A DNA stretch of 64,000 nt from Bombella intestini (GTDB taxonomy: Bacteria > Pseudomonadota > Alphaproteobacteria > Acetobacterales > Acetobacteraceae). Positions 54,051 through 63,084 of this stretch are shown here, one piece after another (position 1 is the stretch's first letter; each line of letters starts with the position of its first letter). Location of the stretch: assembly GCF_002003665.1 (NCBI RefSeq), contig NZ_JATM01000002.1, positions 1 through 64,000 on the forward strand, read 5' to 3'. The notes beneath the pieces are model-generated. The model saw nothing but the letters and a program-made list of their open reading frames with translations. It made no database searches and was not told the DNA's origin. The position numbers were made by a program, and so were the translations under genes.

Positions 54051-55109
54051 TCAGCGTTGAAGAGCGGTAAGGCTGCGAATGCCAGAACGGCTCATTTCGT
54101 GCAGCAGTTCCTGTTTTAGCCGTGTTAGCACGGCGGGGCCTTCGTAGATGAAGGCCGTGTAGATCTGCACGAGGTTTGCCCCCATCTTCAGGCGCTCGAG
54201 AATATCCCGTCCGGTTTCGATGCCACCGGAGGACACAAGGCAGAGGCGGCCTTTGTTCAGCTCGCTTACAAGCTGGAGTACATGGCGTGCTCGGTCTGCC
54301 AGAGGCGCACCGGAGAGACCGCCAGTTTCGTCACGGTGTGGGTCTTTCAGGGATGTCGGACGGGCAAGAGTGGTGTTGGTGAGAATGAGACCATCGGCCC
54401 CGCCGTCAATTACCGCCTGAAGAATAGGAGCATAGGCCTCATCCTCAAGGTCAGGAGCTAGCTTTACCAGCAGCGGGGGACGGTCTGGATGGGCGGTCTG
54501 GATGGCCTCTAGCAGGCGGGCCAGCATATCAGCCGCCTGAAGGTCCCGCAGTCCGGGCGTATTGGGGGAGGAGAGATTGATGGTCAGATAATCGGCGTAA
54601 GATTTTGTCCGTCCCACGAGAGCGGGATAGTCTACCAGCGGGTCAGCACCTGTTTTGTTGATGCCTAGATTGATACCGAGCGGCGCATCGGTGGGGCCTA
54701 CCTGGCCGTGCCTGTTTGGCCGGAAGAGCGGTGCTAGATTCTGACAAAACTTATCAATCCCGCAGCTGTTGAAGCCCATGCGGTTGATGATGGCTCTGTC
54801 TTCGACCAGTCGGAATAGGCGGGGGCGGGGATTGCCCGGCTGAGGCCGGGGCGTAACCGTTCCAGTCTCCACAAATCCGAAACCAAGTTTGGTCAGGCCT
54901 CGCACAGCACGGGCGTTCTTGTCGAATCCTGCTGCCAGACCGATTGGATTAGGGAAGGAAAGCCCCAGTGCTTCTGTTCGGAGGGCCGAATGATCGGGCT
55001 TGCCACGACCAGCGAGCCCATGGGCAATGCTATGAATAGCAAGCTCATGTGCAGTTTCAGGGTTGAGGCGGCGTAGAAGCCATGTGGCTGTTTTTCCGAT
55101 ATCAAGCAT
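54051..55109 (-). CDS. pyrD: Dihydroorotate dehydrogenase (quinone), class 2
   Basis: 352 residues. The N-terminal helical membrane-association segment (TATWLLRRLNPETAHELAI) is followed by the FMN barrel: NPIGLAAGFDKNARAV, GFVETGTVTPRPQPGN, NLSSPNTPGLRDLQ (catalytic Ser), VKLAPDL and LVSSGGIETGRD. It oxidises dihydroorotate to orotate in pyrimidine synthesis, passing electrons to quinone at the inner membrane. Confidence 0.98.
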   Translation of the reverse strand: MLDIGKTATWLLRRLNPETAHELAIHSIAHGLAGRGKPDHSALRTEALGLSFPNPIGLAAGFDKNARAVRGLTKLGFGFVETGTVTPRPQPGNPRPRLFRLVEDRAIINRMGFNSCGIDKFCQNLAPLFRPNRHGQVGPTDAPLGINLGINKTGADPLVDYPALVGRTKSYADYLTINLSSPNTPGLRDLQAADMLARLLEAIQTAHPDRPPLLVKLAPDLEDEAYAPILQAVIDGGADGLILTNTTLARPTSLKDPHRDETGGLSGAPLADRARHVLQLVSELNKGRLCLVSSGGIETGRDILERLKMGANLVQIYTAFIYEGPAVLTRLKQELLHEMSRSGIRSLTALQR

Positions 55110-55369
55110 TCACTCTTCCCTCACTGACGGTTAGAAAACCTTTCAGAACGCATGACCGGTCTTGTCAAGGGATTTCCTGTCAGCCGTCCTGCATGGTCTA
55201 GGCCATATCGGGCAGATTATGGGCCAGTCCACACCCATATCATGCATGGTTAGCAGGGGCGGCAAAAGACACTAATCAGGAAATAGCAGACTTAGGTCTA
55301 TGCTGGCATTACGGAATGCCAAAGATGCGTTAATTACATGGTCAGCACCCATGAGGAGGACAGGATATC

Positions 55370-55648
55370 ATGAGCTGGGACGAACTGTATCTGGAAACCT
55401 GCTGCCGCTCGGCCCTGCACAGGCTGGTACTGAGCGGTGAGACAGGCCGCCCGGTCGGTCCGCCGCCGGAGGGGCGTATGCCCGACTTCCGAGCTCCCTT
55501 GAAGGACAGGTCTTGCCTGTTGCGGTTGGCGGGCATGGGGCTGGCTCGGCAGCGGGAGGATGGACGCTTTGAGGTCACCCCGGCTGGTGTGCAACGCCAT
55601 GACCGGGAGATTCTTTCTATGAGGCGGGCCCGCCGCCGATGGAGGTAA
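55370..55648 (+). CDS. Small basic protein of unknown function
   Basis: 92 residues with a possible ribosome site (AGGA 5 nt before ATG, and GAGGAGG further upstream). The sequence is Arg-rich, especially at the C-terminus (RRARRRWR). The middle, LLRLAGMGLARQREDGRFEVTPAGVQRHDREI, has the look of a winged-helix turn with a beta-wing (ending VTPAG, as in DNA-binding helix-turn-helix proteins). The family is not recognised. It lies 87 bp upstream of dusB. Coding status is likely but not proven. Confidence 0.6.
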   Translation: MSWDELYLETCCRSALHRLVLSGETGRPVGPPPEGRMPDFRAPLKDRSCLLRLAGMGLARQREDGRFEVTPAGVQRHDREILSMRRARRRWR

Positions 55649-55735
55649 CGGGAGTGTTGTTTGCGCTTTGCCGGGGGGAACGGTAAAATCCCGCTCCGAT
55701 TTACTCCATAAAAACCTGACAGGTATCCGATACCC

Positions 55736-56785
55736 ATGCCAATGCCGATTCCTCTGCCGCCGATCACTCTGGGGCCGGGCTGCGTGATTGATGACCCCGT
55801 CATCCTCGCACCTATGTCCGGTGTTACGGATCTGCCGTTCCGCCGACTGACCAGAGAACTGGGGGCAGGGCTTGTCGTGTCGGAGATGATTGCCTCATGG
55901 GCGATAGTACGGGAGAATGAGAGAACCCTGAGCATGGCCCGCAGTGCGGGGGCTGGTGGCGTTAATGCCGTTCAATTGGCCGGGTGTGATCCGCAGGCTA
56001 TGGGTGAGGCAGCAAAGATTGCCGTGGCTGGTGGAGCAGATGTTGTCGACATCAATTTTGGCTGTCCGGTCAAAAAGGTGGCCATTGGCCAGATGGCTGG
56101 ATCATCCCTCATGAGGGATGAGCTGCTGGCCGCCCGCCTGTTAGAGGCCACCGTTAAGGCTGTGGATGTGCCTGTCACTTTGAAAATGCGGATGGGTTGG
56201 GACCATGAACATCTCAATGCCCCCACCTTGGCCCGTATTGCCGAGGATGTGGGTATCCGCCTGATTACGGTTCACGGGCGCACTCGCCAGATGTTCTATA
56301 ACGGTCATGCAGATTGGAAGTTTGTCCGTAAGGTCAAGGATGCCGTAAAGCTGCCAGTGATTGTTAATGGTGATATTGTCAGCATGGCTACGGCCCGTCA
56401 GGCATTAGCAGAGTCAGGGGCAGATGGTGTGATGGTAGGGCGTGGCTGTTACGGGCGGCCTTGGTTCCCAGCCCAGTTGGTCCAGTCCCTGCGGAGTGGT
56501 GTGGATGTGCCAGACCCCGATCTCGCCACGGAAAAAGAGATCGTTCTGAAGCATTACCACATGATGATGGATTATTTCGGCGAGCGGCCCGGCCTGCGTC
56601 TCGCCCGTAAACATGTCTCTTGGTATTCCGCCGGGCTTCCGGGTTCTGCCGCCTTCCGGGCGGAGGTGAACCGGTTGGATAGTGCTCCGGCTGTCATCAC
56701 GTTGCTAGAGCGGTTTTATGATGAAGCTATTGCTGCGGGTATCGTGCGTGACCGAGAAGGTGCCCTGGCCCGGCACGCAGCGTGA
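55736..56785 (+). CDS. dusB: tRNA-dihydrouridine synthase (DusB/NifR3 type)
   Basis: 349 residues. The FMN-binding TIM barrel begins [22 protein letters not shown]. The catalytic Cys lies in [23 protein letters not shown], followed by [18 protein letters not shown] and [17 protein letters not shown]. It reduces uridines in tRNA D-loops with NADPH. In Alphaproteobacteria this gene (nifR3) heads the ntrB-ntrC-ntrY-ntrX operon; here it runs directly into a reduced ntrC, and its stop codon overlaps that start. Confidence 0.96.
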   Translation: MPMPIPLPPITLGPGCVIDDPVILAPMSGVTDLPFRRLTRELGAGLVVSEMIASWAIVRENERTLSMARSAGAGGVNAVQLAGCDPQAMGEAAKIAVAGGADVVDINFGCPVKKVAIGQMAGSSLMRDELLAARLLEATVKAVDVPVTLKMRMGWDHEHLNAPTLARIAEDVGIRLITVHGRTRQMFYNGHADWKFVRKVKDAVKLPVIVNGDIVSMATARQALAESGADGVMVGRGCYGRPWFPAQLVQSLRSGVDVPDPDLATEKEIVLKHYHMMMDYFGERPGLRLARKHVSWYSAGLPGSAAFRAEVNRLDSAPAVITLLERFYDEAIAAGIVRDREGALARHAA

Positions 56786-57525
56786 TGGGCGAGCAAACGG
56801 CCCGTGAGGTCCGGGCGATGCGGCCTTTATTTCTGTATGGTGCCAGCTCGCAGGAGCGGTTGGATGTAGCGCAGCGGATTCACGCTCATAGTCCATGCTC
56901 AGAAGGGGCTTTTGTTGTTGCAGGGCTGACAGCCGTACCCCGAGCTTTGCGGGAAGAGCGGCTATTTGGCACGGCGGGTAATGGGTGGCTGGAGCAGGCC
57001 CGTGGTGGCACGTTGCTGCTGGATGAGCTGGATTGCCTATGCCCGGAACTGCAAAAGCGTTTTGCTGCCTTCTTGGCGCATAGGCCACAGGTCAAGCGGG
57101 AGGAAGCCGTGCGTATCGTGGTGGCCAGCCGCCATGATCAGGCCACGCTGCTGCGGCATGGCGGGCTGGAGGATGGTCTGAAACACTGGCTGGCCTCTCT
57201 CCCCGTGGCGCAATGTCTCGGGCCGGACCGCCTGCGGGCTGTGCGGGCTCTCTCCAGTGATCGGAACGGAGGTCTGGCAGCGATGTTCGAACCTGTCATG
57301 CGCAGTTATGTGCGGGCTGGTCTGGAAGCGGGTGGCTGCAATCTGCATGGTAGCGTGGTGGGGGCGGTGGAAAGGCCGCTTATCACTATGGCACTGCATC
57401 ATACGGGCGGGAATCAGCTTCGGGCAGCTTCCCTTCTGGGGTTGAACCGCAATACGCTGCGTAAACGCATCAAGGAACTTCACATTATCGTTCCCCGCTC
57501 CGGATCACGGTCCGGGGAGCGTTGA
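56785..57525 (+). CDS. Reduced NtrC homologue: partial AAA+ domain plus Fis-type HTH
   Basis: About 247 residues against some 470 for NtrC. There is no receiver domain. The ATPase region lacks Walker A (YGASSQERLDVAQRI where GESGTGKE is expected) and the GAFTGA sigma-54 loop is deleted (ERLFGTAGNGWLEQARGGTLLLDEL). A Walker B-like TLLLDEL and a sensor-I-like IVVASRHD remain. The C-terminus is a well-kept NtrC/Fis helix-turn-helix (VERPLITMALHHTGGNQLRAASLLGLNRNTLRKRIKEL). The start at ATG 56785 overlaps the dusB stop, leaving no room for ntrB. It probably still binds DNA but cannot work as a phosphorylated sigma-54 activator. A decaying pseudogene is the alternative, but the frame is open and intact. 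Confidence 0.85.
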   Translation: MGEQTAREVRAMRPLFLYGASSQERLDVAQRIHAHSPCSEGAFVVAGLTAVPRALREERLFGTAGNGWLEQARGGTLLLDELDCLCPELQKRFAAFLAHRPQVKREEAVRIVVASRHDQATLLRHGGLEDGLKHWLASLPVAQCLGPDRLRAVRALSSDRNGGLAAMFEPVMRSYVRAGLEAGGCNLHGSVVGAVERPLITMALHHTGGNQLRAASLLGLNRNTLRKRIKELHIIVPRSGSRSGER

Positions 57526-57539
57526 GAAGGGAAGAGATC

Positions 57540-59900
57540 GTGACGATCAGACGTCTTGCCGGCAAGATACGGGCCTCCATCGGGCGGTTGACCAGCCCCG
57601 ATGGTGTGGTGGTGCTGACAGTCATAGCATTGGTCCTTACCTTTGTGACGTTTATCGTTCTTGCGGGAGGGGTCTCTCTGGCCCGGGTGCCGAGGGCGCA
57701 GGCTCTTCTTTTTCTGCTGGATTTCATCACGCTTTTGCTTATTGCGGCTGCCGGGGTGCGGCAGATTGGCCGTATGCTCGCCGAGCGGCGCATGGGGCAG
57801 GCAGGGGCGCGGCTGCATAGTCAGCTTGTTATGCTCTTTGGTGTGGTGGCTGTAGCCCCAGCACTGATGGTAGGGGCGTTGTCCGCCCTGTTTTTCCATT
57901 ATGGTGTGGAAATCTGGTTTTCAAACCGGGTCAATACGGCTTTGAGCGAGGCCCGTTCTGTAGCGGCGGGGTATCTGCGGGAGCATAACGAGAATACGAG
58001 AACGGAAGCCTTCGCCTTGGCGAATACGCTTCTGACGGTTCAGAATGATGAGATGTTCGCTCATGGAACGGACTTGTTCCATGACCAGCCCCGCCTTCAG
58101 GCTCTTTTGGAAGATGAGGTGACGGAACGAGGGTTGAATGATGCGATCATCTTTAATCCGATCACCTACAAGATTATCGCTACGGGGGGGTTGATGGCCA
58201 TCCGGGCGGGCGACCCGGAAAAAGAACTCCCCCCTCGTTCCGTTGCTGCTATGGCTCGTACGGGTGAGGTCGTGCTGTTGGACCAGCCAGAGGCCCAGCT
58301 TGTGAGGGGTGTGGTCTCGTTAGGGGGTAATTCGGGCCTGATGCTGGTCATAACCCGGCCGGTGGACCCAGATATTCTTCATCACATGACACGAACAAAC
58401 ACGTTGGTGCAGGACTACCAGCGTATGCTCAACAACCGTGGCAAGACCCAGCTAACACTTGTCGTTATTCTGGCTTTGATGGGCTTATTAGTGCTGGCGG
58501 TGGGGATGCTCAGCGGTTTGTCCCAGGCCAATAGGATTACCCGCCCGCTTAGCCTGTTGATCTGGGCGGCACGCCGTATTTCTACAGGGGACCTGACAGC
58601 CCGGGTCCCGGTGGAGGGTCGGGGTAGCCGGGAGGATGAGCTGGTGACTCTGTCCCGCGCCTTCAACCTAATGGCCAGCCAGCTTGCCAGCCAACGCTCG
58701 GAGCTGATGTTAGCTTATGATCAGATTGATGAACGCCGCCGCTTTACGGAGACCGTTCTAGCAGGTGTTTCGGCTGGTGTGATCGGGCTAGATCATGACC
58801 AGAATCTCGAGCTTCCCAATCGGGCCGCTTCCTTCATTCTTCAGCGGGACCTAGAGGCCGCTAAGGGCCGCCCGCTCGTGGAATGTGTGCCGGAATTTGC
58901 TGAGTTGCTTCAGGCTGTTCGGGATTATCCCGGTCGAGAGCATTGTGCTGAAATTCAGATTGATACCGACAGTGCCCGTGCTCCGGGCGGGCCGGGCGGT
59001 GGTGGCGGTGCTGGGGCTGGGCGTACTTTGTCTGTATGTGCCGTGTCGGACCAGAACGGACATGAGGACACGGCGGGTTATGTTGTCACGTTTGATGACA
59101 TTACCCTGTTGCAGGTTGCCCAGCGTAAGGCCGCATGGGCGGATGTGGCCCGCCGTATTGCCCATGAGATTAAGAATCCGCTGACGCCTATTCAGTTGGC
59201 TGCGGAGCGGCTACGGCGGCGCTTCCACAAGGAAATTGTGAGTGATCCAGAAATTTACGACCAGCTTATTAGTACGATCGTTCGGCAGGTGGGCGATATT
59301 GGGCGTATGGTGGATGAGTTTTCATCTTTTGCCCGTATGCCACGGCCGGAAATGGCCGAGTATGATCTTGTTCGCCTATGCCGGGATGCCATGTTCCTCC
59401 AGCAAAACGCCCATCCAGAGATATCTTATCGGTTGGACGTTCCCGCTGGCGGGCCGGTTATGGTGCGGTGCGATCATCGCCTCATTGGTCAGTCCCTTAT
59501 CAATCTGCTACAGAATGCAGCGGATGCCATCCTGATGACAGAACGGCGTATCGGAGAGGGGCGGTCAATATTGGGTTGGATTGTCCTTAGCTTGACGCTT
59601 GAGGATGGAGCGGCAATCATTGGCGTTGCTGATAATGGTGCTGGTCTACCTGCTGGGGAGCATCAACGTCTGACCGAGCCTTATGTTACCCACAAGGAGA
59701 AGGGGACGGGGCTTGGGCTGGCTATCGTACATCGGGCGATGGAGGCTCATAAGGGGCGTCTGCATCTGCGGTCCCTGACGGAGGAGGAGCGTCAGGTGCT
59801 TGCCGGTACTGGTGAGGTGGGAACAGCTGGTACCCTGGTGGCACTGAGTTTCCCGTTGGCGGAGAAGGAGCTTGCAGCAGAGGGCGCGAGCGGAGCATGA
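57540..59900 (+). CDS. ntrY: Nitrogen-regulation sensor histidine kinase NtrY
   Basis: About 787 residues from GTG 57540 (AGAAGGGAAGAG upstream); a TTG at 57522 is less likely. Four membrane segments lie in the first 330 residues around an extracytoplasmic sensor loop, followed by HAMP (NRITRPLSLLIWAARRISTGDLTARVPV), PAS (about 410-520, with a Gly-rich insertion GGPGGGGGAGAG), DHp His in RRIAHEIKNPLTPIQLAAERLR, and HATPase (NLLQNAADAIL, VADNGAGLP, EKGTGLGLAIVHR). Its partner NtrX is next, 9 bp away. Confidence 0.95.
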   Translation: MTIRRLAGKIRASIGRLTSPDGVVVLTVIALVLTFVTFIVLAGGVSLARVPRAQALLFLLDFITLLLIAAAGVRQIGRMLAERRMGQAGARLHSQLVMLFGVVAVAPALMVGALSALFFHYGVEIWFSNRVNTALSEARSVAAGYLREHNENTRTEAFALANTLLTVQNDEMFAHGTDLFHDQPRLQALLEDEVTERGLNDAIIFNPITYKIIATGGLMAIRAGDPEKELPPRSVAAMARTGEVVLLDQPEAQLVRGVVSLGGNSGLMLVITRPVDPDILHHMTRTNTLVQDYQRMLNNRGKTQLTLVVILALMGLLVLAVGMLSGLSQANRITRPLSLLIWAARRISTGDLTARVPVEGRGSREDELVTLSRAFNLMASQLASQRSELMLAYDQIDERRRFTETVLAGVSAGVIGLDHDQNLELPNRAASFILQRDLEAAKGRPLVECVPEFAELLQAVRDYPGREHCAEIQIDTDSARAPGGPGGGGGAGAGRTLSVCAVSDQNGHEDTAGYVVTFDDITLLQVAQRKAAWADVARRIAHEIKNPLTPIQLAAERLRRRFHKEIVSDPEIYDQLISTIVRQVGDIGRMVDEFSSFARMPRPEMAEYDLVRLCRDAMFLQQNAHPEISYRLDVPAGGPVMVRCDHRLIGQSLINLLQNAADAILMTERRIGEGRSILGWIVLSLTLEDGAAIIGVADNGAGLPAGEHQRLTEPYVTHKEKGTGLGLAIVHRAMEAHKGRLHLRSLTEEERQVLAGTGEVGTAGTLVALSFPLAEKELAAEGASGA

Positions 59901-59909
59901 AGGTATCCC

Positions 59910-61337
59910 ATGGAGCATGAAATTCTGATCGTTGATGACGAGCCGGATATCCGTCTCCTGCTGGCCGGGATTCTGGAAGATGATGGTTACGTCACCTGTG
60001 GTGCTGCGGACGCAGATGCGGCCATACGGGCGTTTCGTGAGAATCGGCCTTCGTTGGTGATATTGGATATCTGGCTTCAGAATTCCCGTCTTGATGGCAT
60101 GGCTCTTCTAAGCCTGTTCCGGGAGGAGCGGCCTGATATCCCCATCATCATGATCTCCGGTCATGGAACGATCGAGACAGCCGTCTCCAGCCTGCATCAA
60201 GGGGCTTATGATTTTTTGGAGAAGCCCTTCCAGTCGGATCGTCTTCTGGTCATTGTCCGGCGTGCGTTAGAGGCCGCCCGATTGCGTAAAGAGAATGCCG
60301 AGCTGCGTTTGCGGGCTGGTGAGCAGAATACGCTCATGGGCAGCAGTGCCTTGGTGAATGCGTTGCGAGGGCAGATTAGCCGGGTGGCACCCACTAATTC
60401 CCGTGTGCTGATCAGCGGGCCAGCAGGTGTGGGCAAGGAAGTGGTAGCCCGGTTGATCCATGCTGAATCTAAAAGGGCGGAAGGCCCGTTTGTGGTGCTG
60501 AACTGCGCCGCTTTGGCCCCGGAACATCTGGAAGAGGAACTCTTCGGTGTTGAGGGGAGTGGTGACCGTCCGGGGCGTCCGGGTCTTCTGGAGCGTGCCC
60601 ATAAGGGAACTTTGCTGCTGGATGAAGTGGCGGATATGCCGCTGGAGACGCAGGGCAAGATTGTGCGGGCCTTGCAGGTCAATACGTTCGAGCGTCTCGG
60701 GGGCAGCCATAGCGTGAAGGTGGATGTCCGGGTACTGGCTACTACCAGCCGGGACCTTCAGGCTGAAATCGCTCATCGTCGCTTCCGGGAGGACCTGTAT
60801 TATCGGCTGGCCGTTGTGCCATTGCAGGTTCCGGCCCTTTCGGAGCGGCCGGAGGATATTCCGGTCATGGCACAGCATTTTCTGGAAAGTTGCGCTCGCT
60901 CTTCCGGGTTACCGCTTCGGACGCTTGCCGTGGATGCGCTGGCGTGTCTTCAAACCTATGAATGGCCGGGTAATATCCGTGAGTTGAGAAACCTGATGGA
61001 GCGGATGCTTATTCTGGCCCCTAGTGGGGATGGTGAGGCGCAAAATGTCATCCGGGCGGACATGCTACCGGAGGTCGTGCGGGAGGGTGCCCCCTCTATG
61101 ACCTGTTTGACAGCGGATGCTGACGTGATGAGCTTGCCTTTGCGGGAAGCACGAGACCAGTTCGAGACACAATATTTACAGGTCCAGCTGATGCGGTTTG
61201 GTGGTAATATCAGCCGGACAGCCAATTTTGTTTGCATGGAGCGGAGCGCCCTGCATCGTAAGCTCAAGCAGCTTGGCGTAACACAGGAAGACCGGTCTGC
61301 CGCATCATCGGAACGTGACGGGCAGGATGGGAAATGA
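59910..61337 (+). CDS. ntrX: Nitrogen-regulation response regulator NtrX
   Basis: 475 residues. The receiver domain ([18 protein letters not shown], Asp in [16 protein letters not shown], Lys in FLEKPFQ) is followed by an AAA+ domain with Walker [20 protein letters not shown] and Walker [11 protein letters not shown], and a Fis-type HTH ([29 protein letters not shown]). The GAFTGA loop is absent ([18 protein letters not shown]), which is usual for NtrX and argues against direct sigma-54 activation. It overlaps hfq by 4 nt. Confidence 0.96.
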   Translation: MEHEILIVDDEPDIRLLLAGILEDDGYVTCGAADADAAIRAFRENRPSLVILDIWLQNSRLDGMALLSLFREERPDIPIIMISGHGTIETAVSSLHQGAYDFLEKPFQSDRLLVIVRRALEAARLRKENAELRLRAGEQNTLMGSSALVNALRGQISRVAPTNSRVLISGPAGVGKEVVARLIHAESKRAEGPFVVLNCAALAPEHLEEELFGVEGSGDRPGRPGLLERAHKGTLLLDEVADMPLETQGKIVRALQVNTFERLGGSHSVKVDVRVLATTSRDLQAEIAHRRFREDLYYRLAVVPLQVPALSERPEDIPVMAQHFLESCARSSGLPLRTLAVDALACLQTYEWPGNIRELRNLMERMLILAPSGDGEAQNVIRADMLPEVVREGAPSMTCLTADADVMSLPLREARDQFETQYLQVQLMRFGGNISRTANFVCMERSALHRKLKQLGVTQEDRSAASSERDGQDGK

Positions 61338-61576
61338 TGAAGGAATCCATGTCAGAACAGACAAAAGGTGACGTGCAAGAGCAGTTTCTGGCTCATGTGC
61401 AGCAGCGGGAAGAGCCGGTAACGGTGTTTCTGGTCAATGGCGTTAAGTTGCAGGGGGTCATTACACGGTTTGATAACCAGAGCGTGTTGCTCCGCCGAGA
61501 TGGGCATGTGCAGCTTGTCTACAAACATGCGGTGAGTACCATCATGCCTGTGGCGGCTCTTTCAGACCTGCCCTGA
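61334..61576 (+). CDS. hfq: RNA chaperone Hfq
   Basis: 80 residues as drawn; ATG 61337 and ATG 61349 (AAGGA just upstream) are alternative starts. The Sm1 motif ([30 protein letters not shown], split across the beta-bent sheet) and Sm2 motif ([13 protein letters not shown]) are canonical, and the C-terminal tail is short. It is a hexameric matchmaker for small RNAs and mRNAs. The position between ntrX and hflX is the usual alphaproteobacterial one. Confidence 0.98.
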   Translation: MMKESMSEQTKGDVQEQFLAHVQQREEPVTVFLVNGVKLQGVITRFDNQSVLLRRDGHVQLVYKHAVSTIMPVAALSDLP

Positions 61577-61683
61577 TCCTATCCCCGCTGAGGGGTTCTC
61601 TTGTCCTCGGCACGGCTGCCTCCCATATGAAGCAGGCCTGCATGAAGGCAGATACAGGATTTTGAAGACAGGATATTCCGGAT

Positions 61684-63006
61684 TTGAGACGTCAGCCCCA
61701 GGAAACCGCCCGTAAACCCACGCTCGCCGCCGTTGTTCTTCCCGCTGGGAAACAAGATTTTCTGGAAGGCCGTGCAGCAGAAGCCCGGCTGGAGGAAGCA
61801 GTAGGGCTGGCAGCATCCATCGGGTTGGAGATTGTCCATACAGCCATCTATCCCCTGCGGGCAAAGCGGCCTGCTACGTTGCTAGGGGTAGGGCAGCTGG
61901 AAGAGCTGACAGAGATCGTCAAGGCGGAATCCGTTGGTGTGGTGGTGGTGGACGCCCGCCTTTCGCCCGCTCAGCAGCGCAATCTGGAAAAAGAGATGGG
62001 CTGCAAGGTGGTGGATCGTACCGGCCTGATTTTGGATATTTTCGGAGCAAGAGCCGCCACACGGGAGGGTGTGCTTCAGGTCGAGTTGGCGCATCTGGAA
62101 TATCAGCGGTCCCGCCTTGTCCGACTCTGGACGCACCTTGAGCGTCAGCGTGGTGGCTTTGGCTTCCTCGGTGGGCCAGGTGAAACGCAGATTGAAGCGG
62201 ATAGACGGATGCTGGATGAGCGTCTCGTCAAGTTACGCAAGGAGCTGGAGCAGGTCCGCCGGACCCGTGGCCTGCATCGTCATGCTCGCCGTAAGGTGCC
62301 GTTTCCGGTTGTGGCTTTGGTTGGTTATACCAATGCGGGGAAATCCACTCTGTTTAACCGCATTACCGGGGCGGGTGTCCACGCACAGGACCAGCTTTTT
62401 GCCACGCTGGACCCTACGATGCGGAACTTGACCCTGCCTTCTGGCCGCCGGGTGATTCTTTCCGATACGGTGGGCTTTATTAGTGACCTACCCACCGAAT
62501 TGATTGCTGCCTTCCGGGCAACGCTGGAAGAAGTGGCCGAGGCGGACATCATCTTGCATGTGCGTGATGCGGCCCATCCAGATAGCGCTTCCCAGCGGGA
62601 AGATGTGCTGTCTGTTCTGCGTGACATGACAGCGGATGACATGCTGGATGAAGCATGGCCGGAACGGACGATTGAAGTTCTGAACAAGGCGGACCTTCTG
62701 GGGGGAACAGATGCCGTGCCCCGGCGTGAGGGGAGTGTGGCTGTCTCCGCCCTGACAGGGGAGGGCCTGCCGGACCTCATGGAGGCTATAGATGCCTTTA
62801 TGACACGGTCCATGAAGCATTTTGCGGTAAGTCTTTCCGTTACGGATGGTGCCGCATTGGCTTGGCTGTATGAACATGGTGAGGTGATGGAACGGCTGGA
62901 TGATGAGGAGATGCTGCATCTTCAGGTTCGTCTGTTCCCAGCAGATCAGCAGCGTTTCATGCGGCAGTTTCCAGCTCTCCCCCTCACGCCACAGCTGGCC
63001 GACTGA
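61684..63006 (+). CDS. hflX: Ribosome-associated GTPase HflX
   Basis: 440 residues from TTG 61684 (AGGA upstream); no in-frame ATG is nearby. The N-terminal HflX domain (TAIYPLRAKRPATLLGVGQLEEL, LSPAQQRNLEKEMGCKVVDRTGLILDIF, GGFGFLGGPGETQIEADRR) precedes the GTPase: G1 GYTNAGKSTLFN, G3 DTVGFISDLP and G4 NKADLL. It splits stalled or hibernating ribosomes. It is the last gene of the dusB-hflX block. Confidence 0.97.
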   Translation: MRRQPQETARKPTLAAVVLPAGKQDFLEGRAAEARLEEAVGLAASIGLEIVHTAIYPLRAKRPATLLGVGQLEELTEIVKAESVGVVVVDARLSPAQQRNLEKEMGCKVVDRTGLILDIFGARAATREGVLQVELAHLEYQRSRLVRLWTHLERQRGGFGFLGGPGETQIEADRRMLDERLVKLRKELEQVRRTRGLHRHARRKVPFPVVALVGYTNAGKSTLFNRITGAGVHAQDQLFATLDPTMRNLTLPSGRRVILSDTVGFISDLPTELIAAFRATLEEVAEADIILHVRDAAHPDSASQREDVLSVLRDMTADDMLDEAWPERTIEVLNKADLLGGTDAVPRREGSVAVSALTGEGLPDLMEAIDAFMTRSMKHFAVSLSVTDGAALAWLYEHGEVMERLDDEEMLHLQVRLFPADQQRFMRQFPALPLTPQLAD

Positions 63007-63025
63007 TAAGCCATTTTCTCATAAA

Positions 63026-63063
63026 GAAAGGCCTCCGGGACAGTTGTGCCGGAGGCCTTTTTC
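63026..63063 (+). terminator. Intrinsic terminator after hflX
   Basis: AAAGGCCTCCGG and CCGGAGGCCTTTTT form a stem with an 11-nt loop, 20 bp beyond the hflX stop. It also lies just past the end of the convergent SulP gene. Confidence 0.93.
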
Positions 63064-63084
63064 ATGTCGAACCGTTAAGGCGTT

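Noticed and set aside
60540-60600. Missing GAFTGA in NtrX as a novelty
   Set aside because: NtrX proteins of Alphaproteobacteria are known to lack this loop, so it is a family trait; the neighbouring NtrC-like protein is the unusual one.
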